A stretch of DNA of 64,000 nucleotides, from the NCBI GenBank assembly GCA_902583635.1, contig CACHWJ010000003.1, positions 31,072-95,071 on the forward strand, written 5' to 3'. The DNA is from an uncultured Pelagibacteraceae bacterium. Lineage in GTDB: Bacteria > Pseudomonadota > Alphaproteobacteria > Pelagibacterales > Pelagibacteraceae. Under the pieces are notes generated by a model, which was not told the origin of the DNA, made no database searches, and worked only from the letters and a program-made list of their open reading frames with translations. Made by a program: the position numbers and the translations under genes. Shown one piece after another: positions 7,620 to 18,072 of the stretch. Position 1 is the stretch's first letter, and each line of letters starts with the position of its first letter.

Positions 7620-8978
7620 ATGTTTGAAAATTTGACAAATAAATTTGAAGAAATCTTTTCTTCTCTAAAAAAATCACCTTCACTTGATGAAGCTCAAGTT
7701 GATGAAGGTTTAAGAGGAATTAGGCAAGCTCTTTTAGAGGCTGATGTATCTTTAGAGGTTGCTAAAGATTTTATTGAAAAAGTTAAGCCAAAAGCTTTGG
7801 GTCAAGAGATTATTAGATCGACTTCACCAGGGGATATGGTTGTCAAAATTGTATACGATGAACTTGTAAGTTTATTGGGAGAGTCTAACAGCAATATAAA
7901 TCTTAACGCAGTACCACCTGTCCCAATGATGTTGGTAGGACTTCAGGGTTCAGGTAAAACAACAACAACCGCAAAACTTGCTAAGTACTTGGAGAATAAC
8001 AAAAAGAAAAAAGTTATGATGGTAAGCTTAGACATTTATAGGCCAGCGGCACAAGAGCAACTTAGATCTTTAGGGGAACAAAATAACATTTTAACCTTAC
8101 CAATTGTTGAAGGGCAGCAACCAGCAGATATTTGTAGAAGAGCAATTGGTGCTGCTAATTTAAATGGTGCTGAAATAATCCTTTTTGATACTGCTGGAAG
8201 AACTCAAATTGACTTACAGATGATGAGTGAGATTAAACAAATTGAAGGTGTAATTAATCCAACAGAAACATTCCTAGTAGCAGATTCTTTAACAGGTCAA
8301 GTTGCAGCATCAGTTGCAAAGGAATTTAAAAATACAGTTAATTTATCAGGAATTATTTTAACTAGAGCCGATGGTGATGCTAGAGGAGGTGCTGCGGTCA
8401 GTATGAAATATGTTTCAAATGTTCCTATTAAATTTTTAGGAATAGGGGAAAAAATTGACAATCTTGAAGTATTTCACCCTGACAGAATAGCTAACAGAAT
8501 TCTTGGAATGGGAGACATAGTCTCTCTTGTTGAAAAAGCTGCTCAAGATTTTGGCGAAGAAAATATTAAAAAAGCTGAAGAAAATTTAAAAAAAGGTCAG
8601 TTTTCAATGCAAGATTATTTAGCTCAACTTAGACAAATGAAAAAAATGGGAGGTATCGAAGGAATAATGTCATTTATGCCAGGAGTTTCAAAAATTAAAT
8701 CTCAAATGGACTCAGCTGGAATTGATGAAAGTATTATTACTACAAATGAAGCTATTATTTTGTCTATGACAAAAAAAGAGAGAGAGAACCCAAAAATAAT
8801 TGATGGTTCTAGAAAAAAAAGAATTGCTAATGGCTCTGGTACCAATCCAGCCACTATCAATAAATTGTTAAAACAATTTAAAATGATGTCTGAAATGATG
8901 AAAAAGATGTCCAAAGGAAATATCAAAGGTATGTCTGATAAAGGAATACCGCCAGAGCTATTTAACCAATTAAAATAA
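7620..8978 (+). CDS. ffh: Signal recognition particle protein Ffh
   Basis: SRP54-type GTPase that binds SRP RNA and signal sequences of membrane proteins. The start is set at ATG 7620 (452 residues). An in-frame GTG at 7596 would lie inside the third leader hairpin and add eight atypical residues. The NG domain shows [10 protein letters not shown] (residues 108-116) and DTAGR (190-194); the methionine-rich M domain occupies the C-terminal third, with runs such as [17 protein letters not shown] and [10 protein letters not shown]. rpsP follows after 14 bases, giving the order ffh-rpsP-trmD-rplS. It is preceded by a three-hairpin leader. Confidence 0.97.
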   Translation: MFENLTNKFEEIFSSLKKSPSLDEAQVDEGLRGIRQALLEADVSLEVAKDFIEKVKPKALGQEIIRSTSPGDMVVKIVYDELVSLLGESNSNINLNAVPPVPMMLVGLQGSGKTTTTAKLAKYLENNKKKKVMMVSLDIYRPAAQEQLRSLGEQNNILTLPIVEGQQPADICRRAIGAANLNGAEIILFDTAGRTQIDLQMMSEIKQIEGVINPTETFLVADSLTGQVAASVAKEFKNTVNLSGIILTRADGDARGGAAVSMKYVSNVPIKFLGIGEKIDNLEVFHPDRIANRILGMGDIVSLVEKAAQDFGEENIKKAEENLKKGQFSMQDYLAQLRQMKKMGGIEGIMSFMPGVSKIKSQMDSAGIDESIITTNEAIILSMTKKERENPKIIDGSRKKRIANGSGTNPATINKLLKQFKMMSEMMKKMSKGNIKGMSDKGIPPELFNQLK

Positions 8979-8992
8979 TAAAAGGAGAAGAT

Positions 8993-9487
8993 ATGTTAAA
9001 ACTAAGATTATCAAGAGGAGGAACAAAAAAACGTCCAGTATATAAAGTCGTTGTAGCTGATAGTCGTTTTGCGAGAGACGGAAGATTTATTGAGAAGGTT
9101 GGATTTTTTAATCCTCTTTTACCCAAAGATAAAAAAGAAAGAGTAGGTCTTGAGGCTGAAAGAATTAAATATTGGCTTGGTCAAGGAGCTAAACCAACTA
9201 CTAGAGTTGCGAGAATATTGGGAGAAAATGAATTAATGCCAATGCCTGTAAACGGTAATAACCCTAATAAAGCTATTCCGAAAAAAGAAAGAAATAAAAA
9301 AGAGGGAGATAAAACTGAAGCTCCTAAAGCAGACGCAGCACCAGCAGCAGAAGCTCCAAAGGCAGAAACTCCAAAGGCAGAAACTCCTAAAGCAGACGCA
9401 GCACCAGCAGCAGAAGCTCCACAGGCAGAAACTCCTAAAGCAGACGCAGCACCAGCAGCAGAAGCTCCAAAGGAAGAAAAAAAATAG
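8993..9487 (+). CDS. rpsP: 30S ribosomal protein S16 with long Ala/Pro/Lys/Glu tail
   Basis: Small-subunit ribosomal protein, assembly protein of the 16S 5' domain. Residues 1 to about 85 are a normal S16 core ([20 protein letters not shown]). The rest, to residue 164, is a low-complexity tail of Lys, Glu, Ala and Pro, making the protein about twice the usual length. The tail is built from a 16-residue unit ([13 protein letters not shown]...AE) repeated two and a half to three times and encoded by near-identical 48-base DNA repeats. A strong ribosome binding site (AAGGAGA) precedes the ATG. The tail is expected to be disordered and surface exposed. Confidence 0.96.
   Translation: MLKLRLSRGGTKKRPVYKVVVADSRFARDGRFIEKVGFFNPLLPKDKKERVGLEAERIKYWLGQGAKPTTRVARILGENELMPMPVNGNNPNKAIPKKERNKKEGDKTEAPKADAAPAAEAPKAETPKAETPKADAAPAAEAPQAETPKADAAPAAEAPKEEKK
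9320..9478 (+). repeat. Tandem 48-bp coding repeats in the rpsP 3' end
   Basis: Three direct copies of a 48-base unit encoding [14 protein letters not shown] and a Lys/Gln-(Ala/Glu)-Glu ending. Copy 1 (9320-9382) carries an extra 15-base internal duplication; copies 2 (9383-9430) and 3 (9431-9478) are exactly 48 bases and differ at only a few positions. The in-frame, nearly identical units point to recent slippage or unequal recombination, and the repeat number probably varies between strains. It is not a CRISPR array, because there are no spacers. Confidence 0.9.
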
Positions 9488-9501
9488 TTTAAAAATTATT
9501 T

Positions 9502-10188
9502 ATGTGGCAAGCTCAAGTGTTTACACTTTATCCAGAAGTTTTTCCTGGTCCTCTGTCAAAAGGATTATATGGAAAAGCTATGTCTAAAAAGTTATGGGAT
9601 TTAAAGGTTGTTAACATAAGAGATGCAGCTGAAGATAAACATAAAACTGTAGATGACACACCTTATGGTGGTGGATCAGGAATGTTACTAAAGGCAGATG
9701 TCCTTGCTAAATCATTAGATCAAAACAGAATTGAAGGTGAAAAAATTTTATATTTGTCTCCAAAAGGAAAAAAATTTGATCAAAGCTATGCGAAAAAATT
9801 GGCAACTGCAAAATCCTTATCACTTATTTGTGGTCATTTTGAAGGCGTTGACGAGAGAGTATTATCTACAAGAAATATAGAAGAAGTAAGTATAGGAGAT
9901 TATGTTTTGTCTGGAGGCGAAACAGCTGCATATGTTGTTATTGATAGTGTACTCAGGCTATTACCAGGGGTATTAGGGAATGATAATTCTAAGATCGAAG
10001 AAACTTTTGAAAATGGTCTATTAGAGTATCCGCAGTATACAAAACCTCAAATTTGGGAAGAAAAATCAGTACCAGATGTACTATTATCAGGTGATCATAG
10101 TAAAATTAAAGACTGGCGTTTATCTCAATCTGAGGCTATAACACGCGACCGAAGACCAGATTTATGGAAAAAATATAAGAAAGACTAA
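9502..10188 (+). CDS. trmD: tRNA (guanine-N1-)-methyltransferase
   Basis: SPOUT-fold enzyme that methylates G37 next to the anticodon of tRNAs reading CNN codons, preventing +1 frameshifts. The 228-residue protein carries family motifs: the N-terminal [11 protein letters not shown], the [12 protein letters not shown] loop, [10 protein letters not shown] and the trefoil-knot segment [18 protein letters not shown] that binds S-adenosylmethionine. It lies 14 bases after rpsP and 16 bases before rplS, the usual bacterial arrangement. Nothing unusual was seen. Confidence 0.97.
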   Translation: MWQAQVFTLYPEVFPGPLSKGLYGKAMSKKLWDLKVVNIRDAAEDKHKTVDDTPYGGGSGMLLKADVLAKSLDQNRIEGEKILYLSPKGKKFDQSYAKKLATAKSLSLICGHFEGVDERVLSTRNIEEVSIGDYVLSGGETAAYVVIDSVLRLLPGVLGNDNSKIEETFENGLLEYPQYTKPQIWEEKSVPDVLLSGDHSKIKDWRLSQSEAITRDRRPDLWKKYKKD

Positions 10189-10204
10189 TTTGATTAACAT
10201 AAAC

Positions 10205-10759
10205 ATGAAAACTATTGAGGAAATAAACCAACACAACGTAAAAAAGATTCTTTCTGAGAAAAAAATTCCAGATTTTTATCCAGGGGATGTTGTTAAGGTT
10301 GGTGTAAGAATTACTGAAGGTAAAAAAGACAGAATTCAATATTTCGAAGGTGTATGTATTGCAAAAAAAAGTAGAGACTTAAACTCTTCTTTTACAGTAA
10401 GAAAGATTTCATTTGGAGAAGGCGTTGAAAGAACATTTCCTTTATATGGAACTTTAATAGACTCAATTAAAGTTATTAGATCAGGTAAAGTAAGAAGAGC
10501 AAAACTATATTATTTAAGAGATAGAACAGGTAAATCAGCAAGAATTGCAGAAAAAATAAGAAAAAAAATTGGTATTGATATCGATGTTAAGCCAGAGACT
10601 GTAACGGAAGAAAATGTTGCCCCAGCTGCTGAGGCTACAAAAGAGGAAGCCCCTAAAACAGAAGCGGTACAAGATAATGCTGTTAAAGCTGAGGAGGCAC
10701 CGAAAGAAGAGGCTTCTAAAGAAGAAAAAAAATTAGAAAGCCCTTCAGAAAAAAAATAA
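10205..10759 (+). CDS. rplS: 50S ribosomal protein L19 with acidic/basic Ala-Pro tail
   Basis: Large-subunit protein at the subunit interface. The start is taken as ATG 10205 (184 residues, [11 protein letters not shown]); the in-frame TTG at 10190 abuts the trmD stop and adds five residues that the family does not have. The core ends near residue 115 ([14 protein letters not shown]). The remaining 70 residues form a low-complexity tail (APAAEA, EEAPK, KEEKK motifs) similar in composition to the S16 tail three genes upstream. L19 is normally about 115-130 residues, so the tail is an extension. Confidence 0.96.
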   Translation: MKTIEEINQHNVKKILSEKKIPDFYPGDVVKVGVRITEGKKDRIQYFEGVCIAKKSRDLNSSFTVRKISFGEGVERTFPLYGTLIDSIKVIRSGKVRRAKLYYLRDRTGKSARIAEKIRKKIGIDIDVKPETVTEENVAPAAEATKEEAPKTEAVQDNAVKAEEAPKEEASKEEKKLESPSEKK

Positions 10760-10770
10760 TTTTTTTTTCA

Positions 10771-12174
10771 ATGTCCACAACACTTTACGATAAAATTTGG
10801 AATGATCACTTGGTTGATCAACAGGATGATGGAACAGCGCTTCTTTTTGTTGATAGACATTTAATTCATGAAGTGACAAGTCCACAAGCATTTGAAGGAT
10901 TAAGAAATTCAAATAGGAAAGTAAGACATCCTGATCTAACACTTGCAGTTGCAGATCATAATGTTCCAACTACTGATAGAACTAAAGGAATAGCTGATCA
11001 AGAGTCTAAAATACAAGTAGATACTTTAGATGCAAATTGTAAGGAGTTTGGTATTCAACTTTTTGGAATGGATGACAGACGACAAGGAATTGTGCATATC
11101 ATAGGTCCAGAACAGGGCTTTACTCAACCGGGTACTGTTATTGTATGTGGTGATAGTCATACTGCAACCCATGGAGCCTTTGGTGCTTTAGCATTTGGAA
11201 TTGGAACGTCAGAAGTTGAACACGTTTTAGCAACACAAACACTAGTTCAAAAAAAAGCAAAAAATTTTAGAATTAATGTTAATGGGAAACTTCCGATTGG
11301 TGTCACTTCAAAAGATGTAATTCTCCAGATAATCGGAAAAATTGGTACAGCTGGCGGTACAGGTTGTGTAATAGAATATGCTGGAGATTTAATAAGATCA
11401 TTGAGTGTTGAGCAAAGAATGACAATTTGCAATATGACAATTGAAGGTGGAGCAAGAGCAGGATTGATTGCACCAGATGAAAAAATATTTGAGTATTTAA
11501 AAGGCAAACCTATGTCACCGAAGGGTCAAAATTGGGAAAAAGCTTTAAATTACTGGAGTGGTCTAAAGACTGACAAAGATGCAAATTTTGATAAGGAAAT
11601 AAATTTAAATGCAGCGGAAATTTTGCCAATGATAACATGGGGAACTTCGCCACAAGATGTTATTACAATTGATGGAAAAGTTCCTAATCCACAAACTGAA
11701 ACAGACGAAGATAAAAAGAATTCAATTGAAAGATCATTGAAATACATGGGACTAAAACCTGATATGTCAGCAACTGATATAAAAATCGATAAAGTATTTA
11801 TAGGAAGTTGTACAAACGGAAGAATTGAGGATTTAAGAGAAGCGGCAAAAATTTTAAAAGATAAAAAAATATCATCACACGTTAATGCAATGGTAGTTCC
11901 AGGATCTGGGTTAGTTAAAGAACAAGCTGAGCAAGAGGGATTAGATAAGATTTTCATCAGTTCAGGATTTGAGTGGAGAGAGCCAGGCTGTTCTATGTGT
12001 TTAGCCATGAATGCTGATAAGCTTAAGCCAGAGGAAAGATGCGCTTCTACTTCAAATAGAAATTTTGAGGGTAGACAAGGTAGAGGTGGCAGAACTCATT
12101 TGGTCAGTCCAGGGATGGCAGCTGCAGCTGCAATTTCTGGAAACCTTGATGATGTTAGAAAGTATCAAAATTAA
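10771..12174 (+). CDS. leuC: 3-isopropylmalate dehydratase large subunit
   Basis: Aconitase-family subunit that isomerises 2- to 3-isopropylmalate in leucine synthesis, together with LeuD. The 467-residue length is standard for LeuC. The [4Fe-4S] ligands are visible as Cys in GSCTNGR and two in [20 protein letters not shown] is a typical substrate-site motif. It starts 11 bases after rplS and abuts leuD directly (stop at 12174, leuD start at 12175). No leucine leader peptide or T-box-like element fits in the gap, so expression probably comes by read-through from upstream. Confidence 0.98.
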   Translation: MSTTLYDKIWNDHLVDQQDDGTALLFVDRHLIHEVTSPQAFEGLRNSNRKVRHPDLTLAVADHNVPTTDRTKGIADQESKIQVDTLDANCKEFGIQLFGMDDRRQGIVHIIGPEQGFTQPGTVIVCGDSHTATHGAFGALAFGIGTSEVEHVLATQTLVQKKAKNFRINVNGKLPIGVTSKDVILQIIGKIGTAGGTGCVIEYAGDLIRSLSVEQRMTICNMTIEGGARAGLIAPDEKIFEYLKGKPMSPKGQNWEKALNYWSGLKTDKDANFDKEINLNAAEILPMITWGTSPQDVITIDGKVPNPQTETDEDKKNSIERSLKYMGLKPDMSATDIKIDKVFIGSCTNGRIEDLREAAKILKDKKISSHVNAMVVPGSGLVKEQAEQEGLDKIFISSGFEWREPGCSMCLAMNADKLKPEERCASTSNRNFEGRQGRGGRTHLVSPGMAAAAAISGNLDDVRKYQN

Positions 12175-12780
12175 ATGCAAAAGTTTAATACACTAAAGAG
12201 TATTCCCGCATATCTGCCAATAGTTAATATTGATACAGATATGATTATTCCTAAGCAATTTTTGAAAACTATTAAAAGAACTGGACTTGGAAAAAACTTG
12301 TTTTTTGAGATGAGATATGATGATCAAGGAAAAGAAATTGAAAATTTTATTCTTAACAAGGATCCCTTCAATAAATCCAAAATTTTGATTGCTGGAAAAA
12401 ATTTTGGATGCGGTTCATCAAGAGAACATGCTCCATGGGCATTGCTAGATTTTGGAATTACATGTGTAATTAGCTCAAGTTATGCAGATATTTTTTATAG
12501 TAATTGCTTTAAGAATGGTATTTTGCCAATTATTCTTGATGAGGAAAAAATAAAACAGATTTCAGAATATGCAACTAGAAAAGAAGAAATCTCAGTTGAT
12601 TTAAATAAACAAGTAATTGTTTATGGTAATAACGAAATTAAATTTGAAATAGATCCATTTAAGAAAAAGTGTTTACTAGAAGGCCTTGATGACATTGCTT
12701 TGTCTTTAAAAAAAGTAGACAAAATTAAAACTTTTGAAAATAGTTTAAAAACTAAAAAACCATGGATTTTTAATGATTAA
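12175..12780 (+). CDS. leuD: 3-isopropylmalate dehydratase small subunit
   Basis: Swivel-domain partner of LeuC (201 residues, normal length). Motifs: [13 protein letters not shown] near the N-terminus and the substrate-loop signature [17 protein letters not shown]. It begins immediately after the leuC stop and overlaps leuB by 8 bases, which strongly suggests translational coupling of leuC, leuD and leuB at matched levels. Confidence 0.97.
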   Translation: MQKFNTLKSIPAYLPIVNIDTDMIIPKQFLKTIKRTGLGKNLFFEMRYDDQGKEIENFILNKDPFNKSKILIAGKNFGCGSSREHAPWALLDFGITCVISSSYADIFYSNCFKNGILPIILDEEKIKQISEYATRKEEISVDLNKQVIVYGNNEIKFEIDPFKKKCLLEGLDDIALSLKKVDKIKTFENSLKTKKPWIFND

Positions 12781-13879
12781 GGTAAAAAAAAGAAAAATTC
12801 TTTTATTGCCTGGTGACGGTATTGGACCAGAGGTAATTCGTGAAGTGAAAAAAATTATTAACTGGTTCAACGACAAAAAATCTTTAGATTTTGAAATTGA
12901 TGAAGATCTTGCTGGTGGTTGTTCTTATGACAAACATGGCACTCCAATTACTGACGAGGTATTTTATAAAGCTTTGGAGAGTGAAGTTGTTATGTTAGGT
13001 GCGGTGGGAGGACCAAAATGGGATGAAGTAGAATTTTCTAAAAAACCAGAAAGAGCATTGCTAAAACTTAGAAAAGAATTAAAACTATTTGCTAATTTAC
13101 GACCAGCAATATGCTTTGAACAATTGGTAAGCGCATCAACATTAAAACCAGAGGTAGTTTCAGGATTAGATATAATGATTGTTAGAGAGCTTACAGGCGG
13201 AATATATTTTGGTGAACCAAGAGGAATTAAACCGATTGAAAATGGAGAAAGAAAAGGAATAAATACCCATACATATACGACTAATGAAATCGCTAGGGTA
13301 GCACGTATTGCATTCGACCTAGCAAGAAAAAGATCCAATAAAGTAACCTCATGTGAAAAATCAAACGTTATGGAAGCCGGACAGTTATGGAAGGAAGAAG
13401 TACAAGAACTTCATGATAAAGAATTTAAAGATGTAGAATTAAGCCATATGCTTGCTGATAATTGTGCAATGCAACTATTAAGAAATCCTAAGCAATTTGA
13501 TGTAATTGTAACTGATAATTTATTTGGCGATATGCTTTCAGATCAAGCATCAATGCTAACAGGCTCTTTAGGTCTATTACCTTCTGCATCTTTAGGAGCA
13601 AAAAATAAAGATGGAGAAATGAGAGCGATGTACGAACCTATTCATGGTTCAGCACCAGATATTGCTGGTAAATCTATTGCAAATCCTATTGCTTCTATTT
13701 TAAGCTTTGCTATGGCTTTAAGGTATTCTTTAGATTTAGATAATGAGGCTGATGCATTAGAAAAAGCAGTACAGCAGGTATTAAATGATGGTTTGAGAAC
13801 TAAAGATATTCTATCAGATGGAATGAAACAGGCATCAACTTCAGCAATGGGTGATGCGATAATTTCAAAATTGCAATAA
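12773..13879 (+). CDS. leuB: 3-isopropylmalate dehydrogenase
   Basis: NAD-dependent oxidative decarboxylation of 3-isopropylmalate, third step of the leucine branch. The 368 residues show the beta-decarboxylating dehydrogenase fold: [11 protein letters not shown] at the N-terminus, the [13 protein letters not shown] loop that separates LeuB from isocitrate dehydrogenase, the [15 protein letters not shown] metal/substrate motif and [12 protein letters not shown] for NAD binding. It overlaps leuD by 8 bases. The following dmdC starts after only 26 bases, so the leu and dmd genes could be co-transcribed. leuA is not in the window. Confidence 0.98.
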   Translation: MIKVKKRKILLLPGDGIGPEVIREVKKIINWFNDKKSLDFEIDEDLAGGCSYDKHGTPITDEVFYKALESEVVMLGAVGGPKWDEVEFSKKPERALLKLRKELKLFANLRPAICFEQLVSASTLKPEVVSGLDIMIVRELTGGIYFGEPRGIKPIENGERKGINTHTYTTNEIARVARIAFDLARKRSNKVTSCEKSNVMEAGQLWKEEVQELHDKEFKDVELSHMLADNCAMQLLRNPKQFDVIVTDNLFGDMLSDQASMLTGSLGLLPSASLGAKNKDGEMRAMYEPIHGSAPDIAGKSIANPIASILSFAMALRYSLDLDNEADALEKAVQQVLNDGLRTKDILSDGMKQASTSAMGDAIISKLQ

Positions 13880-13905
13880 ATCTATAATTATTCTAAACTT
13901 TTAAA

Positions 13906-15669
13906 ATGCCAAGTTATACAGCTCCAGTAAAAGATATGATGTTTCTTTATGATAAGTTAAGAGACAATAAATACTACAATGAATTAGAAAAGTATAATGA
14001 AGTTAATTCTGATTTGGTAAAAGATATTTTAGAAGAAGCAGCCAAAATAAATCAAAATTTAATTTTACCACTTGCAAAAGTAGGGGATGAAAATCCTGCA
14101 GTTTTAGAAAATGGAGTTGTTAGAACCCCCCCAGGCTATAAAGAGGCATACCAAAAATATATAGAAGATGGATGGACATCATTATCTTGTGATCCAAAAT
14201 ATGGTGGTCAAGGGATGCCTAAAACTGTTAGCGCGTTTTTTGACGAAATGTTATCTTCTGCGAGTTTGTCATTTAAACTTTATAGTGAATTAAGTATTGG
14301 AGCTTATAATTGTATTAATCGTCATGCTACAGAGGAAATAAAGAACAAATATTTACCTAAAATGGTTGAGGGTAAATGGAGTGGCACGATGTGTTTAACT
14401 GAACCAGTTTGTGGAACTGATTTAGGGCTTTTAAAGACTAAAGCAGAAAAACAAACTGATGGAACATATAAACTAAGTGGTCAGAAAATATTCATCACTT
14501 CTGGTGATCAAGACCTAACAGAAAATATTATTCATCTTGTAATTGCTAGAGCCACAGACTCTCCAGCTGGAACTAAAGGCATAAGTTTATTTTTAGTACC
14601 TAAATTTATAGTCAATGAGGACGGAACTGTTGGCCCAAGGAATGGGGTATCAACAGGATCTATTGAAAGTAAAATGGGAATAAAAGGTTCAGCTACATGT
14701 GTCTTAAATTTTGATGATGCAACTGGCTATATGATTGGAGCTAAAGACAAAGGTTTAAGTGCAATGTTTACAATGATGAATTTAGAGAGGATAGTAGTTG
14801 GTATACAAGGTTTAGGTCTATCTGAAATTGCTTATCAGAACTCTCTTGCATATGCTAAAGAGAGAAAACAAGGGAAAACAAATAATACAAAATCAACAAA
14901 TGGTGCAGATTTTATAATTGAACATGCTGACATAAGAAAATCTTTGTTAAATATGAAATCAATAATTGAAGGAGAAAGAGCATTATGTTTTTGGTTATCT
15001 CAACAAACTGAGGTTAGCCTTTATCATCCTGATGAAAAAATAAAACAAGAAGCATCTGATTATGTTTCATTAATGACACCTGTGGTAAAATCATTGTTTA
15101 GTGATTTAGCTATGGAGATAACAAATGACGCAATGCAGATACACGGAGGTTATGGGTATACAAAAGATCAAGGAATAGAGCAATTATATAGAGATAATCG
15201 TATTACTCCTATTTATGAAGGAACAAACTCAGTTCAAGCTGCAGATTTAGTATTTAGAAAATTATCAAATAAAAATGGCAATATAATTGAGAGATTCTTA
15301 GGCATGGTTAAGTCTGAGTGTGATAGTAAAAAAGGAAAAGTTGAAACTTTTTCAAAAGAATTAAATCATTACTTGGATATATTATCTAAGTTTACAGGTT
15401 GGATCAGTGATCAATGTAAAATTGAAAAAGACGATGTAAGTGCGGCAGCAAACGATTATTTAAGAACACTTGGATACGTATCAATTGCTTATTCTTGGAT
15501 TAAAGTTTTAGAAGTTAGTTTTAATGACTACGAAAAAAATAAAGACTTTTACTCAGATAAAATTAATACAGCTAAATTTTATTTTGAAAAGGTATTACCT
15601 AGAGCAGAATATCATTATAAATCTGCAATTTCAGGTAGTTCCAATATTATGAAATTTAAATTTATTTAG
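13906..15669 (+). CDS. dmdC: 3-methylmercaptopropionyl-CoA dehydrogenase (DmdC-type acyl-CoA dehydrogenase)
   Basis: FAD-dependent acyl-CoA dehydrogenase, 587 residues, about 200 longer than ordinary short-chain enzymes, as is typical of the DmdC group. It would oxidise 3-methylmercaptopropionyl-CoA to methylthioacryloyl-CoA in the DMSP demethylation pathway. Visible motifs are CLTEPVCGTDLG (FAD/substrate), QIHGGYGYTKDQ and RITPIYEGTN with the likely catalytic Glu438. The assignment rests on length plus position: dmdB starts 2 bases later and dmdA is two genes beyond. Some long acyl-CoA dehydrogenases act on other substrates, so the exact specificity is inferred from context. Confidence 0.88.
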   Translation: MPSYTAPVKDMMFLYDKLRDNKYYNELEKYNEVNSDLVKDILEEAAKINQNLILPLAKVGDENPAVLENGVVRTPPGYKEAYQKYIEDGWTSLSCDPKYGGQGMPKTVSAFFDEMLSSASLSFKLYSELSIGAYNCINRHATEEIKNKYLPKMVEGKWSGTMCLTEPVCGTDLGLLKTKAEKQTDGTYKLSGQKIFITSGDQDLTENIIHLVIARATDSPAGTKGISLFLVPKFIVNEDGTVGPRNGVSTGSIESKMGIKGSATCVLNFDDATGYMIGAKDKGLSAMFTMMNLERIVVGIQGLGLSEIAYQNSLAYAKERKQGKTNNTKSTNGADFIIEHADIRKSLLNMKSIIEGERALCFWLSQQTEVSLYHPDEKIKQEASDYVSLMTPVVKSLFSDLAMEITNDAMQIHGGYGYTKDQGIEQLYRDNRITPIYEGTNSVQAADLVFRKLSNKNGNIIERFLGMVKSECDSKKGKVETFSKELNHYLDILSKFTGWISDQCKIEKDDVSAAANDYLRTLGYVSIAYSWIKVLEVSFNDYEKNKDFYSDKINTAKFYFEKVLPRAEYHYKSAISGSSNIMKFKFI

Positions 15670-15670
15670 G

Positions 15671-17287
15671 ATGAATCATTACGATACTAATTTGGATAAA
15701 AATGAAGCCAACCATGTTCCTTTAACACCTCTAACATTTTTAAAAAGAGCAACAGAAATTTATCCAAATTATGAAGCAATCGTTTATGAAGACAGAAGTT
15801 ATACTTGGAGCAAAGTTTATCAAAGAGCAGTAAAATTTGCCAGTGCATTATCTAAAATTGGGATTAAAAAAGGTGATACAGTTTCATTCTTAGCGTTTAA
15901 TACACCCGAAATATTTGAAGCTCACTACTCTGTCCCAATGACAGGAGCAGTTTTAAATACAATTAATATTAGATTAGATGCAAATACTATCAATTATATT
16001 TTAAATCACAGTGATGCAAAAGTTTTGGTTGTGGATAGACAATTACATGTGGAAGTCAAAAAAGCTTTAAAAAATTTAGATAAAAAAATTATAGTTATAG
16101 ATATAAACGATAAATATGCTGATCAATCAAAGTGTGAAACCATTGGTGATCTGGAGTATGAAAATTTTTTAAACACTGGAGATGAAAATTTCAATTGGCA
16201 AATGCCTGAAGATGAATGGCAGTCTATTTCGTTAAGTTATACTTCTGGAACTACAGGAAATCCAAAAGGAGTAGTTTATCATCATAGAGGCGCTTATTTA
16301 ATGTCTACAGGAAGTTCAGTTGCATGGAATATGCCTAATCGTTTAAATTTTTTAACAGTTGTGCCAATGTTTCATTGTAATGGATGGTGTTATCCCTGGA
16401 CAATACCAATGTTAAATGGAAGAACTATTTGTTTAAGAAATATAGATATTAAAAAAATATTTGATCTAATTGATAGATACGACGTAACGCATTTTGGTGG
16501 AGCACCTATAGTCTTAAATATGATCACAGGCGCTCCAGAAGCTGACAGAAAAAAATTAAATCACAAAGTTTATGTTTTAACTGCTGGTGCTCCTCCACCA
16601 AGTGTAATTTTTAAAAAAATGAAAGCACTTGGTTTTGAGGTAATGCATGTTTATGGTTTAACAGAGACATATGGACATGTTACTCAATGTGCATGGAATG
16701 ATGAGTGGAATGATTTTGATGAAGATAAACAAAATGAAATCAAAGCGAGACAGGGAGTAAGATATCCAAATACTGAAGGCGTAACTATTTTAGATCCTGA
16801 AACTATGAAAGAGGTTCCAAAGGATGGCAAAACTATAGGTGAAATAATGATAAGGGGCAATATAGTTATGAAGGGATATTTTAAAGATAAAGAAGCTACA
16901 GATAAAGCCATGAAAGGTGGCTGGTTTCACACTGGAGATTTAGCCGTGATGCATCCAGATGGATACGTCAAAATACAAGATAGATCTAAAGATATAATTA
17001 TATCTGGAGGAGAAAATATATCTTCAATTGAAATAGAAAATACTCTTTCTAAACACCCTTCTGTTTCTATTGCAGCTGTGGTTGCAAAACCTGATGAAAA
17101 ATGGGGTGAAGTTCCATGTGCCTTTATCGAAATGGTTAAAGACAAACCAGCAAGTGAAAAAGAATTAATAGATTTTTGTAAAGAAACTTTAGCAGGATTT
17201 AAAGTCCCAAAAAAAGTAATTTTCTGTGAGTTACCAAAAACTTCTACGGGAAAAATTCAGAAGTTTGAACTAAGAAAACAATTCTAG
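15671..17287 (+). CDS. dmdB: 3-methylmercaptopropionate-CoA ligase (DmdB-type)
   Basis: Acyl-adenylate-forming ligase (538 residues) that activates 3-methylmercaptopropionate, the product of DMSP demethylation, to its CoA ester. Adenylate-forming motifs are clear: YTSGTTGNPKG (P-loop), the VYGLTETYG motif, GWFHTGDLAVM and the C-terminal hinge and PKTSTGKIQK catalytic lysine. The gene lies one base downstream of dmdC. Related ligases use other short or medium acids, so the DMSP role comes mainly from the cluster with dmdA. Confidence 0.9.
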   Translation: MNHYDTNLDKNEANHVPLTPLTFLKRATEIYPNYEAIVYEDRSYTWSKVYQRAVKFASALSKIGIKKGDTVSFLAFNTPEIFEAHYSVPMTGAVLNTINIRLDANTINYILNHSDAKVLVVDRQLHVEVKKALKNLDKKIIVIDINDKYADQSKCETIGDLEYENFLNTGDENFNWQMPEDEWQSISLSYTSGTTGNPKGVVYHHRGAYLMSTGSSVAWNMPNRLNFLTVVPMFHCNGWCYPWTIPMLNGRTICLRNIDIKKIFDLIDRYDVTHFGGAPIVLNMITGAPEADRKKLNHKVYVLTAGAPPPSVIFKKMKALGFEVMHVYGLTETYGHVTQCAWNDEWNDFDEDKQNEIKARQGVRYPNTEGVTILDPETMKEVPKDGKTIGEIMIRGNIVMKGYFKDKEATDKAMKGGWFHTGDLAVMHPDGYVKIQDRSKDIIISGGENISSIEIENTLSKHPSVSIAAVVAKPDEKWGEVPCAFIEMVKDKPASEKELIDFCKETLAGFKVPKKVIFCELPKTSTGKIQKFELRKQF

Positions 17288-17295
17288 GTAATTAT

Positions 17296-18072
17296 TTGAT
17301 TTTCCAAGTAGAAAATAAAAATGTCCATGCATCAGATGCAGGGCAAGGCATTGATCCAAAAAAACAAACAATTGTATTTTTGCATGGGAGTGGGATGTCA
17401 CATATTGTTTGGTCTTTAACAGAGCAATTTTTTTCAAATCAAAATTTTAATGTTTTATCAATAGATTTACCTGGACATGGCAATTCTGATGGTCCTTGTA
17501 TAAATACTATAGAAAAAATAACAGAATGGTTAGAAAAAGCATTTAATCAGTTAAATTTAAATGATTTAGTTTTAATTGGACATTCTCAAGGATGTTTAGA
17601 GATATTAGAATTTGCTTATAAATATTCAGCTAGAATAAAAAAACTAATATTTGTTGGTGGTTCCTATAAAATGCCAGTTCATCCAGATTTGATTGAATTA
17701 GCAAAAAATGGTGACTCTGATGCTGTCAAATTGATGATGAAGTGGGGATATGAGGGTTCCAAAAAATTTATTGGTGGCAATCCAATTGAAAGAATAATTC
17801 AATCACCCCGAGATATCAGCGAAATATTAGCTGTTGATCTTATTGCTTGTAACAATTATTCCAACGGTAAAGAGGCCGCTAGTTCAATAAATTGTCCTAG
17901 CATGTTTATATTTGGTGCCCTTGATAAGATGGTAAACATTGAAGTAGGAAAAAAATTTTCAAATCTCGTAAAAAATTCGTCCACTCTCGTCTTCGAAGAT
18001 TGTGGTCATATGATTATGATTGAAAAAGCATTTGAAATGAGAGAAAAGGTCCTAGAATTTTTAAAAAAATGA
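17296..18072 (+). CDS. Alpha/beta hydrolase in the DMSP cluster
   Basis: A 258-residue soluble alpha/beta hydrolase placed between dmdB and dmdA. The triad elements are readable: oxyanion motif FLHGSGMS, nucleophile Ser in IGHSQG, Asp in FGALDKMV and His in [11 protein letters not shown]. The start is TTG at 17296, because no earlier ATG exists and the next Met lies beyond the oxyanion loop; AGGTAA upstream could serve as ribosome site. Its stop overlaps the dmdA start (ATGA). Function is unknown. A thioesterase or lactonase acting on a DMSP-pathway CoA intermediate would fit the context. It is not DmdD, which is a crotonase. Confidence 0.8.
   Translation: MIFQVENKNVHASDAGQGIDPKKQTIVFLHGSGMSHIVWSLTEQFFSNQNFNVLSIDLPGHGNSDGPCINTIEKITEWLEKAFNQLNLNDLVLIGHSQGCLEILEFAYKYSARIKKLIFVGGSYKMPVHPDLIELAKNGDSDAVKLMMKWGYEGSKKFIGGNPIERIIQSPRDISEILAVDLIACNNYSNGKEAASSINCPSMFIFGALDKMVNIEVGKKFSNLVKNSSTLVFEDCGHMIMIEKAFEMREKVLEFLKK

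Noticed and set aside
7477..7683. Minus-strand 68-codon ORF across the dapF-ffh spacer
   Set aside because: It overlaps the ffh start and the leader hairpins, has no family resemblance and is best explained as a shadow frame.
9320..9478. CRISPR-like or mobile repeat array
   Set aside because: The units are contiguous, in frame and within rpsP, with no spacers or cas genes, so they are coding repeats.
11550..12008. 152-codon minus-strand ORF opposite leuC
   Set aside because: It lies wholly inside leuC, with no recognisable domain, upstream ribosome site or neighbour.
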